A stretch of 64,000 nucleotides of DNA from contig CATKHW010000372.1 in assembly GCA_949752795.1 (NCBI GenBank), positions 62,001 through 126,000 of the forward strand, written 5' to 3'. Below the pieces are notes generated by a model. It saw only the letters and a program-made list of their open reading frames with translations. It did no database searches and had not been told where the DNA came from. The DNA is from Hyperoodon ampullatus (Eukaryota; Chordata; Mammalia; Artiodactyla; Ziphiidae). Each line of letters starts with the position of its first letter. Position 1 is the first letter of the stretch. Made by a program: the position numbers and the translations under genes. Shown one piece after another: positions 13,455-25,097 of this stretch.

Positions 13455-13743
13455 TAATAAAATAATATGGGAAATTCCCATTACTAATCCTAGCCATGTA
13501 CAACAGAGGTCTGTACAGTAACATAGCAAAAATAAGTTCCTGTAATTTTACTTAGTCATTGCCTGTTTTAGACTAAGGAGCAGTGAGAGACATTTATAAA
13601 TAATGATACCGCAGATCACTTTTGTTAAATGCCCTCTAATGTTTGCATATTTGGATCTGGCTTGTGTTATCTATCTTACAATCTTGTCTTCTTTCTTTGC
13701 ACTTTAGTGTAACAACTCTGTGATTTCGTATCTTCTTCCTCAG

Positions 13744-13882
13744 ACACTCAGGTCCATCAGAATTTCCTGTGACTGTGACAGTAGAGAGTCCTTCCTCCTC
13801 AGAAATCGAAGAGGTCGATGATTCCTCAGAACGTGTTCAGGAGGAGGCAGAGAAAATCCGTTGGAAACAAGAAACATTGCAG
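13744..13882 (+). CDS. Candidate internal exon, gene not recognised
   Basis: A 139-nt segment sits between a good acceptor (pyrimidine tract ending CTTCTTCCTCAG at 13,743) and a good donor (TTGCAG followed by GTACAA at 13,883). Only one of the three frames is open: it starts in phase 1 and ends on a codon boundary, giving 46 codons. The peptide starts [20 protein letters not shown], has an acidic middle ([10 protein letters not shown]) and ends in a helix-like [14 protein letters not shown]. The sequence looks like low-complexity linker running into a coiled coil. It may belong to the same transcription unit as the CpG island at 5.8-6.4 kb on the same strand. I do not recognise the protein, and chance splice sites cannot be excluded. 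Confidence 0.5.
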
Positions 13883-14729
13883 GTACAAAATTATCACTTT
13901 AAAGCTATAGAGAAGATTATTTTTCAAATGGAAGCCTGACTGCAACACTGCACAGCTTGTGTGAGGGTTCTGTTTTCTCCTCTCACCTGCATTGTATTCC
14001 CTTGAATGGTTCCTTCAACTTAGACCAAGGTGAATGGTGGACATTTGAACTCTAAGAAATAAAAATCAAAACTTGTCGTTAGTAATATATTTTCCTTTCC
14101 TTAGAACCTTAGTATATTAGATTTAGGGAGAATCTTAGTGATCATAAGATAAGGAAATTGAGTTCTGAATGAATACAGTCAGCTGATTCAGTGATCTTGT
14201 TTAAAGATGAGAAAATTGACAGTTCTAGTTGAGCTCTCTTTTTATAAGGGGAAAATATGGCCTCATTTTAAATAAAAGTAAAGTTGAAAAACGTTTGGAT
14301 GTTGATATTCTCCTTTCCTAAAATCAAAAATATCAAGAAGCTACATTCTATTACCAAATAAACCTGACCTCTAATGTCATTCCATACTTTTGTTTGTATG
14401 GACAGAAAAGAAAAATTGATTTTCATAAGAAATTTTTGCACCTCAAAAATAATATATTTATTTTATTTCAACTTCAATGCAGAGCTGAACACTTCTAGTA
14501 AATAAAACAGCACCATTTGGGGGGACCTTGTCTTTGTGCTACAAAGTCCATGTTTAATTTTAAAAAATTATTTAAATTTAATGATTTAAATTTAAAAATT
14601 ATTTAATGTGATTTTCTTTTCATATGAAACATGAAACTTGACAGGTTTCAGAACTAATTATCCCATTATTGTAGGACTATGGGAATTACTCTTTGATTTT
14701 CAAAAGAGAAAGTTAGATTTTTCTTATTT

Positions 14730-14941
14730 TATTTTATTTTATTTTGTTTGCAGTACGCGGGCCTCTCATTGTTGTGGCCTCTCCCGTTGCGGAGCACAGG
14801 CTCCGGACGCGCAGGCTCAGCAGCCATGGCATATGGGCCCAGCCGCTCGACCGCATGTGGGATCCTCCTAGACCAGGGCACGAACCCGTGTCCCCTGCAT
14901 CGGCAGGCAGACTCTCAACCACTGTGCCACCAGGGAAGCCC
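14730..14941 (-). mobile_element. Short CHR-type SINE
   Basis: Antisense copy of the cetacean tRNA-Glu-derived SINE. It runs from a degenerate T-rich tail through 'gcctctcattgttgtggcc' to the element head read backwards, 'gtgccaccagggaagccc'. Near-identical 'gatttttNttatttt' sequences at 14,716 and 14,942 are probable TSDs. ORFs over it are artefacts. Confidence 0.9.
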
Positions 14942-15827
14942 GATTTTTATTTTTTTAATGAAAATTAATGATAATATAGAGAAATTTTAAGAAAAGAACT
15001 TAGAAAATTATGATTTAGAGCAGGAGAAATCTTTAGTTCATGTAGAGTTACCCCCTTTCGTTTTATAAACGAGCACCTACAATTTGTAGCATGTAAGTGG
15101 TTTATTAGTAAATGGCAGAGTACGACAAGACCCTAGAGCATGTAACCCGCATTCCTTGTCATTTTAGATGTGGTGTATTCATTTCCTTCACGAGTAGACC
15201 AGGAGATGGTATTTCTAAAAGCAATGATAGACACTGGGGAAGACCAAGAAGTTTAAACACTGGGACCACAGAATAGCAGATTCAGAATGCATGAGAACCC
15301 TTTTAGCTCTTCTCCATTTTGACAAGACACAAAAATGATGGTATCAAAGTGTTTAAGTATATAAGCCCACGACAATCAAGAGATTTCAACATAGTTTGGA
15401 AAGACGGAAGACAGGTGGAAGAGTGTGAAACCGAAGCAGTAGAACAGAGGAAAAGCATCACCTAGAATATGCACAGGGACCACCTGCAACTGAGGAGGAT
15501 TCTGACCCCACCTGCAGAAGTAGCTCTGTGCTTTGATGCTCATGTATGAGAGAGGGTGGAGTTAGTTAAAAGTGTGACTGAAATAGGGGAGCTCATTGAA
15601 GGGTTGTGTTTGGAGGAGTGGACACCCAGCCCCGCCCTCACCCTCCTGAAATGAGATGATTTCATTTTGAAAACAGTGAAACTGGCGAGATCTAGGGCAG
15701 CTAGTGTGAGTTTTTACACCCGAGAAAATTGTGTTTGGGGGGGATCCTGTTACAGTTACTCCCCGCTTCTTCCTGCATAAGAAGCCAATCAATCGTTGAC
15801 TTCAGGGAGCTTTCTGCACTCATTCTT

Positions 15828-16035
15828 TTTTTTTTTTTTTTTTGCTGTACGCGGGCTTCTCACTGCTGTGGCCTCTCCCGTCGCGGAGCACAGGCTCTGG
15901 ATGCGCAGGCTCAGCGGCCGTGGCGCACGGACCCAGCCGCTCCGCGGCATGTGGGATCCTCCCAGACCGGGGAACGAACCCGTGTCCCCTGCATCGGCAG
16001 GTGGACTCTCAACCACTGCGCCACCAGGGAAGCCC
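15828..16035 (-). mobile_element. Short CHR-type SINE with perfect TSD
   Basis: Full-length short-form SINE on the minus strand with an oligo-T tail copy. It is flanked by an exact 15-bp duplication, TCTGCACTCATTCTT, at 15,813-15,827 and 16,036-16,050. The clean TSD and low divergence suggest a fairly recent insertion. Confidence 0.95.
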
Positions 16036-16429
16036 TCTGCACTCATTCTTAAATAGAAAATAACTGTCATTTGCCTGATAGCTGAGTAAAGCTTACAACA
16101 TCAGAGAGGGGGAAAAAGAGTGAAAACATATCCTAGTAGGACCAGGGACAATTTAGGGAACAAAATAATTTAAGGAAAAACCTTAATTAATATCCTGAGA
16201 GAGGTTTAAAAACAGCTAGAAACTATAAAATAAGACTAGGGAGTTAATTAAAAAGAGAATGGTCAGAAATCAAGAGAGGTCTCCTGGAAATGAAAATATG
16301 GTTGCTGAAATAAATTCAGTAGGAATTTAAAAAATTTCTCAGTGTATAAAAAAGAAAGACACAATGGAAAATGTGATAGAAATATGTTAGAGAGGCTGCA
16401 TCTGGGAGATCCCACATGTTACTATTAGA

Positions 16430-16870
16430 AACTCCAGACCCAGAAAAAAAATGGAGGGAAGCTATCAAAGGGCAACAAAATTCCCCACAGCTGAAAGTAG
16501 ACATCAGGCCTCAGACTGAAAATAGTTATACAAGACGAGCAAGAATAGCCTCATACCTAGGCACCCTTCATTGTGAAACTTTAAAATACTGAAAAGATAA
16601 ATTAAAATAGAATAAAATACTGAGAGGATACATCCATTCCAGAGAGAAAAATACTGGCTACCTAAAAAGAAAATTTAAAATCTGACTTTATCATACTTGT
16701 CATGAGCACCATGGATCCTGGAAGGCATTAGAAAGATACCTCCAAAGTTTTTCAGGCACATAATTTTCACCCTAGGGGTTTGTATCCAGCCAAACTATGA
16801 GTCATAAGTGGAGGCTGAAGAAGATATTTTGTACAGAAAGAAATTTGAAAAATTGACCTCCTGTGCTACA
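16430..16870 (+). repeat. Possible ancient LINE remnant
   Basis: Phrases such as 'atccagccaaactatgagtc' and 'gaagaagatattttgtacag' resemble a segment common in old L1/HAL1-type elements. There is no usable frame and the assignment is weak. From 16,870 to 17,600 nothing is recognised. Confidence 0.3.
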
Positions 16871-17599
16871 CCTTAAGCTATTTATAGACATAATCCAGCC
16901 AAATGAGGCAATAAACCAAGAAGGAAGGTAATAGGGGATTCAGTGCAGATTGCAGCTAGTCTAGAATGGAGAGGCTTCTATTGATTGTGTGATTGAGAGC
17001 ATAGAAACACCTTGAGGCATATTGTACTTACTAGGTGTTAGGCACTGTTGGAAGGGAGGAGGGAGAGGAAGAGGAGAAGGAACTTGAACTCCAGAGGAGA
17101 AAAGGCTATACGGACATAAACATAAAGCCAACTAAACTATGGTTGATTTTTAACCTAGTATTGGTGAGGAAAGGAAGAATCCACTTCAACTTGACACTAT
17201 AGATGTCCCCCTTTTCAGTGACACCCAGGGGTAATGATCACCTATGTAATTTGTTGTCCAAACCGGAACTTGTCCAAACTCCTTACACTTCAATAGTGTA
17301 AGGAGGCACTCTAATGCTGTAACATCAGGACAACAGGTATAAACTGGAACAGCCCAAGGCGGCTTGGGGTATGTGGTCACCCTGCACAAGGGCAGTGACA
17401 CTGGCACAGTATGGAACGAGGTGTAGTCTATACACAGAGACACAGTACATCTGCAGTGGGCAATATTAATTTCATTGTAATAATGGCAATACTGTCTTGG
17501 TTTGCAGCTTTTATTGTCAATTTGCATGTAAACACAAATAACTAAACTATACTTAGTATGTATTAGTATTAACTTGGTATGTACTGAAATGTATTGTAT

Positions 17600-17810
17600 A
17601 CTGGTATGTACTTAGTATATGTTAGGCTCTAAGTGTTTTTGCATATATTAACTCATTTAATTCTCTGAATAGCCTTATGAGGTTGGTGCTAATATCATTC
17701 CCACTTTTGAGAACAGGAAGCTAAGTCAGGGAAGGAACTTGCCCAGGCTGTACCTAATTTAAGGTTGGATCGAGCCTTTGAGTTCAGGCTCTCCGCCTGT
17801 TCTCTTAAAC
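17600..17810 (-). repeat. MIR SINE, antisense
   Basis: Antisense MIR: 'tattaactcatttaattctc', then 'ccttatgaggttggtgctaa', then 'ggaacttgcccaggctgtac' in the order expected for the reverse strand. It is diverged. From 17,810 to 18,211 nothing is recognised. Confidence 0.75.
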
Positions 17811-18227
17811 CTTACTCTATACTGACTCTCAAATAACAGAAGACTTAACTGCACATAGAACAGAATATAAATTTCAACTTTGACAACGTAAAAGCTAGGT
17901 TTGGAAGGTAGACAGGAGGTAGAAAAAAGGGAAGATGGTATGAATGTCCTCATTTTACAAAGCGTGACGTTGAGAGAGTTTCTAGTTGATCAACAATGTA
18001 GGTTTTTAAGTATATGACTACAAATCAAAGAGATCATGAGCAGTGGAATAACTCATGATGACATAACTTTACTGAGCAGTGTGGACATAGGAAAGAGTGT
18101 AAAGGAACTAAACCCTTACTTACTAGTAAGTTAGAAAATGAACAGATAATGCCTCCAATTTAGTGAGAAAATAGTCATGTAAGAGTATTACTTGGAAATA
18201 GAGAAGAATTCAAAATAACAATAGTTG

Positions 18228-18565
18228 GACTTCCCTGGTGGCGCAGTGGTTAAGAAACTGCCTGCCAAGGCAGGGGACATGGGTTCGAGCCCTGGTCCGG
18301 AAAGATCCCACATGCCGCGGAGCAGCGAAGCCCGTGCTCCACAACTACGGACCCGGCGCTCTAGAGCCTGCGAACCACAACTACTGAGAGCACGTGCCAC
18401 AAGCACCGAAGCCCGTGCGCCTAGATCCTGTGCTCCCTAACAAGAGAAGCAACCTCAATGAAGAGTAGCCCCCGCTCGCCGCAACTAGAGAAAGCCTGCA
18501 CGCAACAATGAAGACTCAACACAGCCATAAATAAATAAATAATAAAATAATAAAAATAATAATAA
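18228..18565 (+). mobile_element. Long CHR-type SINE with TSD
   Basis: Sense-strand long-form SINE. It begins 'gacttccctggtggcgcagt', has the tRNA-like B-box region 'gggttcgagccct', and ends in a TAAATAA-rich tail. It is flanked by an exact 16-bp TSD, AAAATAACAATAGTTG, at 18,212-18,227 and 18,566-18,581. It inserted into the older LINE sequence that continues downstream. Confidence 0.95.
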
Positions 18566-18595
18566 AAAATAACAATAGTTGATGTAAACCTCATA

Positions 18596-18974
18596 AAAAA
18601 GGAAATCCAAACAGCCAGTAAACAGAGAAAAGCGTACGACTTCATTAAGTAATAAGAGACAACTGAGTCAAAACCAAGGAAACTACATGCCAATGAGATG
18701 GACAAATACATACAATCTGGTAGTATCAGGTATTGTAGACCTCAAGTACTATGGGAATCTTCTACCCTACTTATACTGGAGTATAAATCGACACAACTAC
18801 TTTGGAAAGCATTTAGCACTCTCCATCAACTGAAGTTATATAAATAGCCTGTGAGCCAGCAGCCCTCACCCCTGCCCTGTGTAAATGCACCAGAATAACC
18901 GGTACAGCAGGATTCCTGTCCATGATTTGCATTAGCACAAACTGAAAACAAACGAAATGTCCATTAAGGGTCAA
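18596..18974 (+). repeat. Old L1 fragment
   Basis: A diverged L1-like ORF2 3' region: the spaced elements 'ccaatgagatggacaaatac', 'actactttggaaagcattt' and 'aacgaaatgtccattaag' occur in the usual order. It is older than, and directly abuts, the young L1 that starts at about 18,975. Confidence 0.55.
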
Positions 18975-20806
18975 AAATTAAAGATGATACAAATAGATGG
19001 AGAGATATACCATGTTCTTGGATTGGAAGAATCAACACTGTGAAAATGACTCTACTACCCAAAGCTATCTACAGATTCAGTGCAATCCCTATCAAACTAC
19101 CACTGGCATTTTTCACAGAACTAGAACAAAAAATTTCACAATTTGTATGGAAACACAAAAGACCCCGAATAGCCGAATCAATCTTGAGAATGAAAAATGG
19201 AGCTGGAGGAATCAGGCTCCCTGACTTCAGACTATACTACAAAGCTACAGTAATCGAGACAGTATTGTACTGGCACAAAAACAGAAAGATAGATCAATTG
19301 AACAGAATAGAAAGCCCAGAGATAAACCAACACACATATGGTCACCTTATCTTTGATAAAGGGGGCAGGAATGTACAGTGGAGAAAGGACAGTGTCTTCA
19401 ATAAGTGGTGCTGGGAAAACTGGACAGGTACATGCATGTAAAAGTATGAGATTAGATCACTCCCTAACACCATACACAAAAATAAGCTCAAAATGGATTA
19501 AAGACCTCAATGTAAGGCCAGACACTATCAAACTCTTAGAGGAAAACATAGGCAGAACACTCTATGACATAAATCACAGCAAGATCCTTTTTGACCCACC
19601 TCCTAGAGAAATGGAAATCAAAACAAAAATAAACACATGGGACCTAATGAAACTTCAAAGCTTTTGCACATCAAAGGAAACCATAAATAAGACCAAAAGA
19701 CAACCCTCAGAATGGGAGAAACTATTTGCAAATGAAGCAACTGACAGAGGATTAATCTACAAAATTTACAAGCAGCTCATGGAGCTCAATACCAAAAAAG
19801 CAAACAACCCAATCCAAAAATGAGCAGAAGACCTAAATAGACATTTCTCCACAGAAGATATACAGACTGCCAACAAACACATGAAAGAATGCTCAACATC
19901 TTTAATCATTAGAGAAATGCAAATCAAAACTACAATGAGATATCATCTGACACCTGTCAGAATGGCCATCATCAAAAAATCTAGAAACAATAAATGCTGG
20001 AGAGTGCGTGGAGAAAAGGGAACACTCTTGCTCTGCTGGTGGGAATGTGAATTGGTCCAGCCACTATGGAGAACAGTATGGAGGTTCCTTAAAAAACTAC
20101 AAATAGAACTACCATATGACCCAGGAATCCCACTATTGGGCATATACCATAAACCATAATTCAAAAACCATAAATTCAAAAAGAGTCATGTACCTAAATG
20201 TTCATTGCAGCTCTATTTACAATAGCCAGGAGATGGAAACAACCTAAGTTTCCATCATCGGATGAATGGATAAAGAAGATGTGACACATATATACAATGG
20301 AATATTACTCAGCCATAAAAAGAAACGAAATTGAATTATTTGTAGTGAGGCGGATGGACCTAGAGTCTGTCATGCAGAGTGAAGTAAGTCAGAAAGAGAA
20401 AGACAAATACCGTATGCTAACACATATATATGGAATCTAAGAAAAAAAATGTCATGAAGAACCTAGGGGTAAGACAGGAATAAAGACACAGACTTACTAG
20501 AGAATGGACTTGAGGATATGGGGAGGGGGAAGGGTAAGCTGTGACAAGGTGAGAGAGTGGCATGGACATATATACATTACCAAACGTAAAATAGCTAGCT
20601 AGTGGGAAGCAGCCGCATAGCACAGGGAGATCAGCTCAGTGCTTTGGGACCACCTAGAGGGGTGAGGTAGGGAGGGAGGGAGGGAGGGAGACACAAGAGG
20701 GAAGAGATATGGGGACATATGTATATGTATAACTGATTCACTTTGTTATAAAGCAGAAACTAACACCAAATTGTAAATCAATTATACTCCAATAAAGATG
20801 TAAAAA
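18975..20806 (+). mobile_element. 5'-truncated L1, sense strand
   Basis: Sense L1 starting inside ORF2 just downstream of the reverse transcriptase domain. It runs through the ORF2 C-terminus and the CT/GA-rich 3'UTR (AGGG repeats near 20,665) to an AATAAA-type signal and A-rich tail at about 20,785-20,806. ORF2 is broken: the frame changes between the stretches ending at 19,441 and 19,823, with further stops (for example near 19,822 and 20,157). It is the same young family as the copies at 35.6 and 63.0 kb but more damaged. Confidence 0.92.
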
Positions 20807-21660
20807 TAAAAAGTGTAGGCTGTTTTTATTATTGGATGCAAGCTAGTGATGCTGTAAAAGCTTTCAGCAAGTATGTGTTTCTTTCTTATATAAAGAACTG
20901 CCATTAAGGCTGCCCTAATATTTTTTAGATTACGTTTACCTATAGATTACTTACAGGTTCAAATCTACAGTGGAAATAACTTTTTTTTTTTTTTTACTAG
21001 TTTTGGAATGATGTTTTTAAACCAGTTCCTTAGAAGACTCCTATGTGACCCACACTAGTAAAATATACCTTCAGGTGCCTCCTCTGTCTGTAGGCAACAG
21101 CAGTGTAAAATATGTAAACAAATGAGTGTCCTTGTTTGCTAAAATTTAATCTGTTGATCATGTTGTATTATTGCTCTTCCCCAAATTCTCTCTCTCCATC
21201 AGGTAACATTCCTTATTATTAGGAAGAGGAAGTTCCTTAACATGTTATTTCGACAGCATAATTTACCCAGATGATGGTCATTATGATGATGCTTCATTTG
21301 TTTTTGATTTATTTTACTTTTTTGATGATGCTTTAGATTCATTTAGAGTCCACCATTCAGAGAGGAAGAATAGCTGGCCTACATTATTTCTCATACTTAT
21401 TAAAAATTGCTGCATTCCCATTTGTGAGTTTGTTGAATGACTGGGTAGCATACCTCTTTATAAAGCTAAAATGGAGAGTAATAAATGAAAACACTCCCTA
21501 GCTATACTACTGATTTAATTGTTTATTAAAATAACCTCATATTGGACTTGTATTTTCCTCTTAGAAAATTGGCAAAGTGCTAATATATTTAGTTTAACTG
21601 GACCAAGTACATGTCTTATTTAACTTTGATTCCCCAGCACAAACTCATTTATTAAGAATA
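20807..21660. other. No gene or element recognised
   Basis: AT-rich intergenic or intronic sequence with short homopolymer runs (poly-T near 20,980). I see no coding-like frame, splice-flanked exon or familiar repeat. Confidence 0.5.
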
Positions 21661-21668
21661 AATGCTTG

Positions 21669-22095
21669 GGACTTCCCTGGTGGTGCTGTGGTTAAGAATC
21701 CACCTGCCAGTGCAGGGACACGGGTTTGAGCCCTGGTCTGGAAAGATCCCACATGCCACGAAGCTGCTAAGCCTGGGCGCCACACTACTGAGCCTGCGCT
21801 CTAGAGCCCGTGAGTCACAATTACTGAAGCTCACACACCTTAGAGCCCGTGCACCGCAACTACTGAGCCCACATGCTGCAACTAATGAAGCCCATGCCCT
21901 CTAGGGCCCATGTGCTGCAACTACTGAAGCCCACATGCATAGAGCCCCTGCTCTGCAACGAGAAGCCACCACAATGAGAAGCCTGCACAGTGCAACGAAG
22001 AGTAGCCCCCGCTCGCCACCACTAGAGAAAGCCCATGTGCAACAATGAAGACCCAACGCAGCCAATAAATAAATAAAATAAAATAAAATAGAATA
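21669..22095 (+). mobile_element. Long CHR-type SINE
   Basis: Sense long-form SINE starting 'gacttccctggtggtgctgt' and ending in an AAATA-type tail. The interior has repeated 'gagcccgtg / caactactga' units, so the copy is longer than its relatives, probably through internal repeat expansion. The flanks share a short AGAATAAA. Confidence 0.9.
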
Positions 22096-23286
22096 AACAG
22101 TCGAGAATATTGGACTTTATTTTTAAAAAAAGAGTAAATGCCTGTTGAATCGAATTAATCAGCCAAACAGTAGACAAATGAAAGTTGTGGTTAATAAGAT
22201 GGGCCAGACTGAAATAGTATTCTTGTTGAGAAGCTTACTTTAATCACCTTCTTATTTTCCAGCCTTATATAATCATGTATTAATGTGATAGAATATTTCT
22301 CATATTGAGAAAATAATAGTTTTGTATTACGCTGAATCTGCCTGGGAATAAAATAGACACCTTATCAAATTCAGTGGAGGTGTCATGAGAATTGATACCT
22401 AAGGGTTGTTGTGGGAACACATTTAAATTTTAAAAATATACAAGATTTTTGATATTGTGTCATGCCCACTATATTGTTTGGGAATAATGCAGTTTCAATT
22501 TATAGAATTGCAGCATGTATTTTAGGGCTGGAGAGAAACTTGATAAGTCCTGCATTGAACCTAAAGAGGAATGCATTGCAATAAGGTGCTCATTCAAAAA
22601 TCAAATAATGATGTGAATAATGTTGATCATCTCTACTGGAGGAAAAACATGCTCCACATTAAACACATTACTTATTATATATTTACTTAACAATCTTGGA
22701 CTTTATTAATACAATGTTTTGTAGTATGTATGCCTTATTTCTTTTCTTCTAGTTAAATGTCTGAATTCTGAGAAATTTCAGCATGCTTTGGTGAGAGGAA
22801 CAGTCATCTTATTTTCAAAAAGATGCAGGCACAGACTGTTTTTGACCAAAAGGTGTATTACTGACGAAAATTCAGCCATCTAGTCTGGAAAATAAATGAA
22901 GAATTCTGCTGCTGGTGAGATGAATACATAGGTAGAGGGAGGTGAAGAATATAAACTACTTAGCAGCCTTAAACTTTCTCTTGACTTTGATATATGTGCT
23001 GGAGAAACATCAATGTTATCATTCCCAGAGACCATTCATTTAGAAATGTAAATTAGAACAGATGGAAAAATACAGTGTTGGGAGTTACCTATCAGGAAAC
23101 AAAATGGATGTGTGTGATATCTACCCACTGTCATGGTGAGGGCCCTGCATTACACTTACTGTCTAAAGCTTACTGTGCTGAAACCTTCACAGCAAAGGTT
23201 CCCGTTCCTCATAATGACCTCTAAGTGAAAGTGAATGAGGTTTAGCTACCAGGTATGTGCTTCTGGAACAACACACGAAGGGCCCT
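22096..23286. other. No gene or element recognised
   Basis: AT-rich unique-looking DNA. No open frame of note, and no repeat recognised by eye. Confidence 0.5.
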
Positions 23287-23625
23287 ATTTTTTTTTTTAC
23301 TTTATTTTTATATTATTTTATTTTTTGGCTGCGTTGGGACTTTGTTGCTGCATGCGGGCTTTCTCCAGTTGCGGCAAGTGGGGGCTATTCTTCATTGTGG
23401 TGCATGGGCTTTTCATTTCGCTGGCTTCTCTTGTTGTGGAGCATGGGCTCTAGGTGCACAGGCTTCAGTAGTTGTGGCTTGCGGGCTCTAGAGCACAGGC
23501 TCAGTAGTGTGGCACATGGGCTTAGTTGCTCCGCGGCATGTGGGATCTTCCCAGACCAAGGATCAAACCCATGTCCCCTGCATTGGCAGATGGATTCTTA
23601 ACCGCTGCGCCACCAGAGAAGCCCA
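23287..23625 (-). mobile_element. Long CHR-type SINE, antisense
   Basis: T-rich tail copy, then 'ttggctgcgttgggactttg' and on to the reversed element head 'gcgccaccagagaagccc'. It is a long-form copy with moderate divergence. ORFs across it are meaningless. Confidence 0.92.
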
Positions 23626-24351
23626 CAGTGGGACCTTTTAATGTTGTTTCCAAAGCTATTTTCTTTGGAATACTGTTCTGTGAGATTTGGTAGAAAAAGA
23701 ATCCCATGATCAGAATGTTTGGGAAACACTGACTATTTTATCCCCATGTTATACATTCAAAATGTATATTTTTTACATCAGACCTAAAATTCCTAGAATA
23801 AACAAAAACTGAAAAAACAAAACAAAAAATCCTGCTAATTCGATTAATACAAGTTTTCCACTGAACACTTGTGAATGTTTTTGAGGCACTGGCTGATACT
23901 GAACACAGTCTTGGGAAGGTTGATCGAAGGAATTAAAATTCTGTAAATTATGAGGAAAACACTTTTAGGTGAGAAGAGATGCATATGGTAGCAGGCTTCA
24001 GTATTCTGTATTTCCATTTGGGAAATTGTTCTTATTTGATCCCTTCCACCCTTGATCCTTTTTCCTTTCAGTGGACTCTGTAGTAGGGATAAAGGGGAAA
24101 ATGTCATTTACTACCCTAGAAGAGCTATTTACTCTAGTGTAAATACAGTGGAGGCTGGTAAAAGTGTGTTGATAATAAGACATATTAGCTTAGGTTCTCT
24201 TGGTAGCAAATAACAAAAACTAAATCAAAGTTGGATATGTGAAACCCAAGGGCAGAAATACAGCCAGGCTCAGGAAAGGTCTAGGAAGCAGCTATATCAT
24301 TTCCAGTAATGTGATCGCCGAACTGCTTTTCAACTCTGCTGCTTGTTGGAG

Positions 24352-24416
<65 letters not shown>

Positions 24417-24451
24417 TATACATATATATATGTATACACACACACACACAA
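24352..24451. repeat. (TA)n and (CA)n compound microsatellite
   Basis: About 30 TA units (24,352-24,412), a short interrupted TA/TG stretch, then about nine CA units (24,434-24,451). It lies at the 3' (poly-A) side of a ferritin heavy chain remnant on the minus strand, so it may have grown from that retrocopy's tail. Confidence 0.95.
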
Positions 24452-24464
24452 GCATGCATATATA

Positions 24465-24695
24465 CATATGATACAAAGAAAGAAAACATATATAAGTGGA
24501 TGTTTTGTTATTACAACATGCATGCCAGGCATTGGTGACCATGGGAGGTCACCTCCGTGTTTCTGAGCAAGACAGCCTAACACTCATTTTTCCATTATCA
24601 CTGTTGCCCAGAGTGAACTTGTCAAAGAGATACTCCACCATTCAGACTTCCAAACCCCTCCACCCCCCATCTTGCTACTCACACTTAACCATTAG
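24465..24695 (-). pseudogene. FTH1-like: Ferritin heavy chain retrocopy 3' remnant
   Basis: On the minus strand this piece encodes the C-terminal end of a ferritin heavy chain, reading EYLFDKFTLGNSDN, where the parental protein would stop shortly after. It is followed by sequence matching the ferritin heavy chain 3'UTR: a 'ggtgacctcccatggtcacc' block, a 'gcatgcatgttg' block and an 'aaaacatccactta' block in the right order. The upstream part retains a recognisable GCAAGATGG core of the preceding coding segment but is scrambled. The rest of the gene is absent. It is a broken processed copy, independent of the more complete one at 25.1-25.9 kb because both contain the same 3' portion. Confidence 0.75.
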
Positions 24696-25097
24696 TATTT
24701 GCATAATTAATGCACATAAACATTTCAGGTGAAACTGAAGACACCCTTTATTTTAATCCCTGCCCAATCCCATTCCCTTCACTTGTTCCCCAGAGGCAAC
24801 TGCAATCATGATTTTCAGGCTATGGTTCTATACTTTCACTATGCACATGCACCCACATTCACCAGGTACCCCTACCTCACCCCACCCCACCCCAGTCTAC
24901 CCCCATATACCTACATTATTTATAAGGGGAAGACTGATTTTGTGTTTTCCAGGGCCCCATGGAACACCTTCTCCCTCCCACTGTGGAGATCCTGAGCTGC
25001 ATATGGTTGGGGTATGGCTGTGTTCAGAAACTCCTGGATACCTGTTTTACAACTTAAAAAATGAGAGATTTGCCCACATGAATCAACCAGAGACCTT

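Noticed and set aside
15729..16070. Several ORFs of 70-110 codons over SINE copies (also near 14.8, 18.3, 23.4, 30.9, 43.2 and 60.0 kb)
   Set aside because: They are translations of CHR-type SINE sequence, present in several frames on both strands, with no protein meaning.
24239..24542. ORFs on both strands across 24.24-24.54 kb
   Set aside because: They consist mostly of Tyr/Ile repeats from the (TA)n microsatellite.
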